Assembly: GCA_963662035.1 (NCBI GenBank)
Contig: CAVLDO010000002.1
Coordinates: forward strand, 1 to 64,000
Direction of reading: 5' to 3'
DNA from: Equibacterium sp963662035
GTDB taxonomy: Bacteria; Bacteroidota; Bacteroidia; Bacteroidales; UBA932
DNA: 64,000 bases
The notes beneath the pieces were generated by a model, which saw only the letters and a list, made by a program, of their open reading frames with translations, was not told where the DNA came from and did no database searches. Both the position numbers and the translations under genes were made by a program. The number at the start of each line of letters is the position of its first letter. The stretch's first letter is position 1. Shown here piece by piece: positions 58,417 through 64,000 of this stretch.

Positions 58417-59766
58417 TTAGATGATGCCCTGGGCAAGCATAGCATCGGCAACCTTCATAAAGCCGGCGATGTTGGCACCCTTGACATAGTTGATGTAGCC
58501 GTCGCTCTCTGTGCCGTACTCTACGCAGCGGGCGTGGATGTTGGCCATAATGTCCTTGAGCTTGGCATCGACCTCCTCCTTGCTCCAGCCGAGGCGGATG
58601 GAGTTCTGGGTCATCTCCAGACCGGAAGTGGCCACGCCGCCGGCGTTGGACGCCTTGCCGGGGGAGTAGAGAATCTTGGCCGCCTGGAACTTGGCGATAG
58701 CCTCGGGAGTGGTGGGCATATTGGCCCCCTCCACCACGCAGATGCAGCCGTTCTTGAGCAGAGCGTCGGCCTGCTCGCCGTTGAGCTCGTTCTGGGTTGC
58801 GCAAGGCATTGCTATGTCGCACTTGATGCCCCAGGGACGCTCTCCCTCAAAGTACTGTGCGTTGGGATACTTCTCCGCATACTCGCGGATGCGGCCGCGC
58901 TGCACGTTCTTGAGGATGAACACATACTGCAGCTTCTCGGCGTCGATGCCGTCGGGGTCGTAAACGAAGCCGTTGGAGTCGGAGAGGGTCACTACCTTGG
59001 CGCCGAGCGCGGTGGCCTTCTGTGCCGCATACTGCGCCACGTTGCCGCTGCCGGAGATCGCCACCACCTTGCCCTTGTAGCTCTCGCCACGGGTTGCGAG
59101 CATCGACTCGCCAAAGTAGCAGGCACCGTATCCGGTGGCCTCGGGACGGATCAGCGAGCCGCCGAAGCTGAGCCCCTTGCCGGTGAATGTGCCGGTGAAC
59201 TCGTTTGAGAGGCGCTTGTACTGGCCGAACATAAAGGCCACTTCGCGGCCGCCCACGCCGATGTCACCTGCAGGCACGTCGGTGTCGGGACCGATGTGGC
59301 GGTAGAGCTCGGTGATGAAGCTCTGGCAGAAGCGCATCACCTCCATATCGGACTTGCCCTTGGGGTTAAAGTCGCTGCCGCCCTTGCCGCCGCCCATCGG
59401 AAGGGTGGTGAGGCTGTTCTTGAAGGTCTGCTCGAATGCCAGGAATTTGAGGATGCTGAGGTTGACGCTGGGGTGGAAGCGTACGCCGCCCTTGTAGGGG
59501 CCGATGGCGCTGTTCATCTGAATGCGGTAACCTTTGTTGATCATTACTTCGCCCGAATCGGAAACCCAGGGGACGCGGAACATTATCACGCGCTCGGGCT
59601 CCACGATTCTCTCCATAACTTTGAGTTTGAGTAACTGGGGGTTCTCCACGATCATCGGAGCCACGCTCTCCACAACCTCCCGCACTGCCTGGTGAAACTC
59701 CTTCTCGCCGGGGTTCTTGGCGATGACGTCGGCCATCAACTTTTCTGCATACTCTTTTGCTGTCAT
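58417..59766 (-). CDS. gdhA: Glutamate dehydrogenase, hexameric
   Basis: Interconverts 2-oxoglutarate plus ammonium and glutamate; in gut Bacteroidota it is a main ammonia-assimilating enzyme. The 449-residue protein has the hexameric family I pattern: GYRIQMNSAIGPYKGGVRFHPS split by family-typical residues, the catalytic Lys in TTLPMGGGKGGSDF, DVPAGDIGVGGREV, LIRPEATGYG, and the dinucleotide loop VAISGSGNVAQYAAQK. I chose ATG 59766 (MTAKEYAEKLM) over a longer frame that crosses the -7 box. The leader carries a TGTAAT/ATTACA inverted repeat. A terminator follows 18 bases after the stop. Confidence 0.96.
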   Translation of the reverse strand: MTAKEYAEKLMADVIAKNPGEKEFHQAVREVVESVAPMIVENPQLLKLKVMERIVEPERVIMFRVPWVSDSGEVMINKGYRIQMNSAIGPYKGGVRFHPSVNLSILKFLAFEQTFKNSLTTLPMGGGKGGSDFNPKGKSDMEVMRFCQSFITELYRHIGPDTDVPAGDIGVGGREVAFMFGQYKRLSNEFTGTFTGKGLSFGGSLIRPEATGYGACYFGESMLATRGESYKGKVVAISGSGNVAQYAAQKATALGAKVVTLSDSNGFVYDPDGIDAEKLQYVFILKNVQRGRIREYAEKYPNAQYFEGERPWGIKCDIAMPCATQNELNGEQADALLKNGCICVVEGANMPTTPEAIAKFQAAKILYSPGKASNAGGVATSGLEMTQNSIRLGWSKEEVDAKLKDIMANIHARCVEYGTESDGYINYVKGANIAGFMKVADAMLAQGII

Positions 59767-59772
59767 AGTGTT

Positions 59773-59793
59773 TGTAATAGTGAATTGATTACA
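59773..59793. promoter_or_regulatory. Inverted repeat TGTAAT-N9-ATTACA in the gdhA leader
   Basis: A six-base inverted repeat just upstream of the gdhA start codon. A second dyad with the same core, GATTACA-GAT-TGTAATC, lies at 59886-59902 on the other side of the -7 box. Confidence 0.4.
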
Positions 59794-59815
59794 GATTTTA
59801 TCCTTTTTACGGATG

Positions 59816-59823
59816 CAAATATA
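59816..59823 (-). promoter_or_regulatory. -7 box TATATTTG of gdhA
   Basis: Minus-strand exact match to TAnnTTTG, 49 bases before the ATG at 59766. Confidence 0.7.
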
Positions 59824-59885
59824 GGTCAATTATTTAAAATACAAGTATTAGAGCCTTTCAATAGTTTTAAACGCACTTTTCAACA

Positions 59886-59902
59886 GATTACAGATTGTAA
59901 TC
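59886..59902. promoter_or_regulatory. Inverted repeat GATTACA-N3-TGTAATC upstream of gdhA
   Basis: A perfect seven-base inverted repeat, 62 bases upstream of the gdhA -7 box and 87 bases upstream of the DUF819 gene. Its core matches the dyad in the gdhA leader. Confidence 0.4.
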
Positions 59903-59989
59903 CAATCTTTGCCCACGGGTCAAAAATGTCTCCGGTTTTGCTTTTGCGAAGCAGATTGTCTACATTTAGACTTAATTTTTCTGATTGCT

Positions 59990-61210
59990 ATGGCAACCGT
60001 AATAATTTATGCGCTGATATTTCTGACAGGGCCGGCGCTGGTGGTGAACCTGTGCCTCCGGTTTCCGCTGCTGGGTAAAATAGGGCCGATTCTGGTGCTC
60101 TACATAGTGGGCGTGCTGCTGGGGCAGATTCCGGGACTGAACAGCGAAGCCGCCTTCGCCTTCAAGAACACGGTCACCACGGTGATGATTCCCCTGGCGC
60201 TGCCGATGATGCTATTCGGCTGCCAGTTCAATATGAAGGATATGCGCGGAGTGGGCAAGAGCCTCATCGCCGGCGTAATAGCTGTGATAGTGGCCACGGT
60301 GGCGGGCTATCTGCTGCTTGGCAGCCGCATAGAAGACGGCCCCAAGATCGCCGGGATGCTGGTAGGGTGCGAAACTGGCGGCACCATCAATATGGCTGCC
60401 CTCAAGCAGGCCCTCGGGGTGAGCAACGAGCGCTATGTCCTGCTCAACTCCTACGATATGCTGATCTGCTTCCTCTATTTTGTTTTCCTGCTCACGGTGG
60501 GCATCAAGTGGTTCCGCAAGGTGCTCGGCGGCATCGCATACACGCCTGTGGCAGAAACCTCCGGCATAGAAAACGGGGCGGTGATGGAAAAAGATGCCTA
60601 CGACGGCCTCTGGAGCCGCGCCGGCATCAGGCAGGTGCCGGGAATTTTGCTGGCCGTGCTGCTCTGCCTGCTCTGTTCCGCCCTGATTGCCGTGGCGGTG
60701 AATGTCGTGATATCGCTTGCGAACTCCGCTCCGCTCTCTCTAAAAACCGTAACCGGAGCCTTCTTAGCAGGCTGGTTTATGCCGGTGTTCATACTCGCGC
60801 TCACCACTGTGGCCGTGGCCGCTTCATTTCTCGGGCCGGTGCGCAGGCTCAGCCAGAGCTACAATTGGGGGCTTTATCTCATCTACATATTTTCCCTTGC
60901 GGTGGCCTCGATGGCCGATGTCACAAAGCTGAGTTTCGCCACCGAAATCTACACTCTGCTGTTTCTGGTGTGCATCATATTCGGCTCGCTGCTGCTGCAG
61001 CTGCTGCTCTCTAAACTGATGAAGATAGATGCCGATATGATGATCGTGACCAGTGTGGCGCTCATCAATTCGCCCCCCTTCGTGCCTATGATGACCACCG
61101 CGATGGGCAACCGCAGGGTTCTGGTGCCGGGCATCACCGTGGGCATCATCGGATTCGCCATTGGCAACTATCTGGGGATGCTGGCAGCGCGGCTGTTTGC
61201 TCTGCTGTAG
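59990..61210 (+). CDS. DUF819 family membrane protein
   Basis: A 406-residue integral membrane protein with about 10-11 hydrophobic helices. It matches the DUF819 (YjcL-like) family, with an N-terminal helix, the loops LGQIPGLNSEAAFAFKNT and LFGCQFNMKDMRG, GCETGGTINMAALKQALG, and a C-terminal LINSPPFVPMMTTAMGN. The family is uncharacterised, with a fold thought to be related to sodium-coupled carboxylate transporters. ATG 59990 is chosen because it precedes the first membrane helix; a longer frame upstream is not hydrophobic and lacks support. It is divergent from gdhA and converges on the two-component gene. Confidence 0.84.
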   Translation: MATVIIYALIFLTGPALVVNLCLRFPLLGKIGPILVLYIVGVLLGQIPGLNSEAAFAFKNTVTTVMIPLALPMMLFGCQFNMKDMRGVGKSLIAGVIAVIVATVAGYLLLGSRIEDGPKIAGMLVGCETGGTINMAALKQALGVSNERYVLLNSYDMLICFLYFVFLLTVGIKWFRKVLGGIAYTPVAETSGIENGAVMEKDAYDGLWSRAGIRQVPGILLAVLLCLLCSALIAVAVNVVISLANSAPLSLKTVTGAFLAGWFMPVFILALTTVAVAASFLGPVRRLSQSYNWGLYLIYIFSLAVASMADVTKLSFATEIYTLLFLVCIIFGSLLLQLLLSKLMKIDADMMIVTSVALINSPPFVPMMTTAMGNRRVLVPGITVGIIGFAIGNYLGMLAARLFALL

Positions 61211-61222
61211 CTGCCCCGTGCC

Positions 61223-64000
61223 TCAGGCCTTCTCCGAGGGAAGGCGCCCGAAGCGCTCTTTAAAGCACTTGGAGAAGTAGGACGGTGTGGTGAACCCCAC
61301 CTTGTACATCGCCTCCTTCACGGTCAATCCGCCCTGCGAAAGGTAGGCTTCGGCCTTGTCCAGCCGCACGTCGCGTATGAATTCGGGGACAGTCTTGCCG
61401 GTGAGGACCTTGATTTTGCGGTAAACCTGCTTTTGCGACCAGTGGCTCTCTTCGGCCAGTGCGGCGGCAGAGAATTCGCTGTCATCGAGGTGGCGGGAGA
61501 CTATCTCCATCATTTCCTTGAGAAAATCCTCATCGGGCGACTGCGAGGGCTCCTCCGCCGATAAGAGAACCTTCTGCCGCCGCACCTTGTCGAGATACTG
61601 CTCGTGCTTGATCAGCAGCTTGATTATCACGGCACCGAGCCAGTTGAGGTCAAAGGGCTTTGAGATGAAAGCGTCGGCGTATTCGTAAGAGGAAATGCGC
61701 GTTTGGGCGTCGTCTTTGCCGGTGAGCACTATTATCGGCAGAAAGGCGGTCTCCAGCGCCCCCCGTATCTGCCGGCTCATCCAAAGGCCGTCCATCACCG
61801 GCATCGCTATATCGGTGACCACAAGGTCCACCTTGGCCCCCTTGAGGGCGGAGAGTCCCTCCTGACCGTTGCCGGCAGTGATGAACACATAGTCTTTGCC
61901 CAGCGAGGCTACAATAAGGTCGCGTATGTCGGAGTTGTCTTCCACCAGCAGTATGATGGGCTTGCGGTCGTGCCGCCAGACCTGCGAGAGGCTCATCATA
62001 GAGAGATTTTCAGTGCCGCTCTTTTTAAGCGTGAATGTGTCGGACTTCATTGTGGACAGCCGAATGGTAAAGCGGCTGCCGCGCCCCTGCGCGGAGGTGA
62101 CACTGATTTGCCCTTTGTGCAGCTCCACCGCTTTTTTTGCGATGTCAAGGCCGATGCCGCTGCCGCCGGGATTGACGCCGCGCGACGATTCGGCGCACCA
62201 GTAGCGGTTGAACACTTTTGGAAGGTCGTCTTGAGCGATGCCGCAGCCGGTGTCCTCAACCGATATCTCGGCATAATACATATCGTCGCTCTCGCCGGCG
62301 CGGCGCACCGCCATAAGCACGCTGCCCCCGGCAGGGGTGAACTTAAGCGCGTTGGAAAGCAGGTTACCCAGCGCCGAAGCCATCTGAACCCTGTCCACCA
62401 TAAACAGGTAGTCAGGATCTTCGCTGCTGAAGCGGCCGCTGACGCCCTTGTCGGCAAAAGCCTGGGCATAGCCCTCCCAGACCTCCCTTGCAAACTCGCC
62501 AAGGGCGACCGGGGTGGGCACGAACAGCACGGAGGAGCCGTCGGTGTTGAATTCTGCCATCTTGTGCAGCAGCAGGTTCATCTTCTGGGCGTTGCTCGCC
62601 ACCGCCTCCAGCTCCCGCGTTTTGAGAGAGTCGGCCTCGCGGCTCTTGAGATTGGCCAGGAACCCGAGGATTATGCTCAGCGGACTCTTGAAGTCGTGCA
62701 CCACATTGTTCAGAAATTCGCTCTTGCTGTCGGCCATAGCTATGGCGCGCTCCCGCTCGCGGTGCTCCTGCTGCAGCCGGTCGCGGATTTTCCAGTAGCG
62801 CAGGGCGGAGAATATCAGTGCGGCGGCCAGCAGCCCGTACAGGGCGTATGCGGCGGGTGTCGCATACCAGGGCGGGGTTATGCGCACTTGGATTGCTGCG
62901 GCATCCTCTGGCGGGCTTGCGGCGCTGCGGTATTCGAAAGTGTAGCGCCCGGCAGGTACATTTATGAACGAGGCCTTGTTCTCTTCCCGCTCCAGAGGGC
63001 GCCACGAATTGTCGAATCCCCGCAGGCGGTAGAGCATCACATCGTCCCGGCTGCCGAATGAAAAGGTGGAAAGGGAGATCGAAAATGAGCCGAGAGAGTG
63101 GGGCAGTACTATCTTTGACGCGTGGCCGGCGTCTTGTGCAAGAATCACTCTGCCGTCGTATTTCACCCCCGGACGGATGCGCTCCTCTCCGGCGTAAAGA
63201 TCCGTGATTCGGACTTTCTGCACTTTTGCCGAATCTCCGGCAGGGGCGCCCGAAAACTCCAGCACTCCGTCAACCGTGCCGAAGTAGAGCCTGCCTCCCG
63301 CGTGACATACGCTCATAAGGGGCATCCCCTCTGCGGGGAAGTGCTCCCATAGACTGCTTGAGGGGTCGTAGGAGGCCAAAGTAGACCGTCCGGCCGTCCA
63401 TACTTTGCCGCCGCAGATGTCCAAGGCTATCACATAGGCCTGCAAACCTTCGATTTTCTGCAGGGAGAGGCCGTCGCCCAGGGAGAACAGGGCTTTGTCG
63501 GTGCCGATCCACAGCTTTCCCTCCCCGCTTCTGGCGGTGATTATGAAGCAGTCGGCAGGCATTTCAACGCGCTGCAGAGAATCCATTCCGGCGTTCAGAA
63601 TGTCGATTGCATCGCTGTAGATTATATGCAGCCGGCCGTCGTGGAATATGAGGTCTCGGATTATGTCGCTCTTTAGGGCCGGGGTGGAGGTGCGGCTCAG
63701 GTGACGGCTGCACATCACGGTGCCCCGCGCACTGCAGAGCTGCCGCTTGTCCATGATGAACAGTCCGCCGTCGTATGTGCCAAGGCACAGGTGTCCGGAG
63801 CCGTCCTCTGCAATGGCATACATCCAGTTGGGGCTGTAAAGGCCGGAGGGCTCCGCGATGCGGCAGTTTTCAATCTTGCCGCTGGAGTAGTCGAAGAAGT
63901 CCAGCCCGCCGTCGGAGGCTATCCATAGACGGGAGCCGTCGTCGTAGAGGTCGCGCACCTTGTTGTGGGAGAGGCGGCCGCGCATCGAGGGGGTGTCGGC
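61223..64000 (-). CDS. Hybrid two-component system sensor/regulator (partial)
   Basis: The 3' part of a gene for a one-chain signalling protein; the frame is open to the right edge. Numbering from the Met at 63985: remaining Reg_prop beta-propeller blades (about 1-270), Y_Y_Y domain (about 295-370), one membrane helix (about 378-397), HisKA with phosphoacceptor His430 (VVHDFKSPLS), HATPase (N box ALGNLLSNALKF, about 540-645), receiver with Asp725 (VVTDIAMP) and Lys776, and an AraC helix-turn-helix (about 838-918). Such proteins sense periplasmic glycans and activate neighbouring utilisation genes, so targets may lie beyond the right edge. Confidence 0.93.
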   Translation of the reverse strand, partial: ADTPSMRGRLSHNKVRDLYDDGSRLWIASDGGLDFFDYSSGKIENCRIAEPSGLYSPNWMYAIAEDGSGHLCLGTYDGGLFIMDKRQLCSARGTVMCSRHLSRTSTPALKSDIIRDLIFHDGRLHIIYSDAIDILNAGMDSLQRVEMPADCFIITARSGEGKLWIGTDKALFSLGDGLSLQKIEGLQAYVIALDICGGKVWTAGRSTLASYDPSSSLWEHFPAEGMPLMSVCHAGGRLYFGTVDGVLEFSGAPAGDSAKVQKVRITDLYAGEERIRPGVKYDGRVILAQDAGHASKIVLPHSLGSFSISLSTFSFGSRDDVMLYRLRGFDNSWRPLEREENKASFINVPAGRYTFEYRSAASPPEDAAAIQVRITPPWYATPAAYALYGLLAAALIFSALRYWKIRDRLQQEHRERERAIAMADSKSEFLNNVVHDFKSPLSIILGFLANLKSREADSLKTRELEAVASNAQKMNLLLHKMAEFNTDGSSVLFVPTPVALGEFAREVWEGYAQAFADKGVSGRFSSEDPDYLFMVDRVQMASALGNLLSNALKFTPAGGSVLMAVRRAGESDDMYYAEISVEDTGCGIAQDDLPKVFNRYWCAESSRGVNPGGSGIGLDIAKKAVELHKGQISVTSAQGRGSRFTIRLSTMKSDTFTLKKSGTENLSMMSLSQVWRHDRKPIILLVEDNSDIRDLIVASLGKDYVFITAGNGQEGLSALKGAKVDLVVTDIAMPVMDGLWMSRQIRGALETAFLPIIVLTGKDDAQTRISSYEYADAFISKPFDLNWLGAVIIKLLIKHEQYLDKVRRQKVLLSAEEPSQSPDEDFLKEMMEIVSRHLDDSEFSAAALAEESHWSQKQVYRKIKVLTGKTVPEFIRDVRLDKAEAYLSQGGLTVKEAMYKVGFTTPSYFSKCFKERFGRLPSEKA

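Overview
The window is a contiguous piece of a Bacteroidota chromosome, most likely a GC-rich member of the Bacteroidales (an Alistipes-like or uncultured gut lineage would fit, but I cannot place it further). The signs are: about twenty genes preceded by the phylum-specific -7 box TAnnTTTG (usually TATATTTG or TATTTTTG), almost no Shine-Dalgarno sequences, a FeoA-FeoB fusion, a hybrid two-component system with sensor, kinase, receiver and AraC domains in one chain, ATP-type PEP carboxykinase, a short IorA without its ferredoxin domain, and the diaminopimelate dehydrogenase route to lysine. Genes are densely packed. No stretch longer than about 250 bases lacks a gene. I see no rRNA, tRNA, IS element, prophage or CRISPR array; this is core chromosome rather than an island.

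Layout. 1-14 kb: end of pckA, recQ, a nitroreductase with yicC, glnS, a degenerate ATP-grasp protein, mtnA-walJ, nfo-recG, pdxA-rnhA, pfkA. 14-20 kb: iorA-iorB and a COG2509 flavoprotein, converging on an aspC-like aminotransferase with tsaD. 20-29 kb: an M16 lipoprotein peptidase, then a metal section (Fur-family regulator, ZntA-type ATPase, SlyD, FeoAB and its Cys-rich partner). 29-37 kb: TIGR02757 protein, a zeta-toxin-like P-loop protein, lytic transglycosylase, small outer-membrane protein, ettA, a short lipoprotein coupled to a C_GCAxxG_C_C protein, a PAS protein, DUF1846, DJ-1 and M28 proteins. 37.9-44.8 kb: a tight uvrB-rsh-uvrA operon. 44.9-51.6 kb: ilvD-ilvB-ilvN-ilvC, read leftward from a peptide-leader attenuator, and leuA read rightward from the same intergenic region. 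51.6-58.3 kb: nucleoside phosphorylase, a Spy-like protein, lysC-dapB-dapA-ddh, and a sugar-isomerase-like lipoprotein with a Cys-rich repeated tail. 58.4-64 kb: gdhA, a DUF819 membrane protein and the 3' part of the hybrid two-component system.

How it fits together. The window holds two amino-acid pathways (BCAA and DAP/lysine), ammonia assimilation (gdhA), amino-acid fermentation (iorAB) and both directions of central glycolysis (pfkA, pckA), with many DNA-repair genes (recQ, nfo, recG, uvrB, uvrA). The strongest regulatory finding is the ilv attenuator at 49,818-50,002: a good -7 box, a 24-codon leader peptide in which 14 residues are Ile/Val/Leu, a candidate antiterminator, and a terminator hairpin with an eight-U tract ending eight bases before the ilvD start codon. 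Next in interest are the 14-residue Cys-Cys repeats on the isomerase-like lipoprotein, the stringent-response synthetase with a ruined hydrolase site inside the uvr operon, and the orphan acyl-CoA-synthetase beta-like protein whose active site is eroded.
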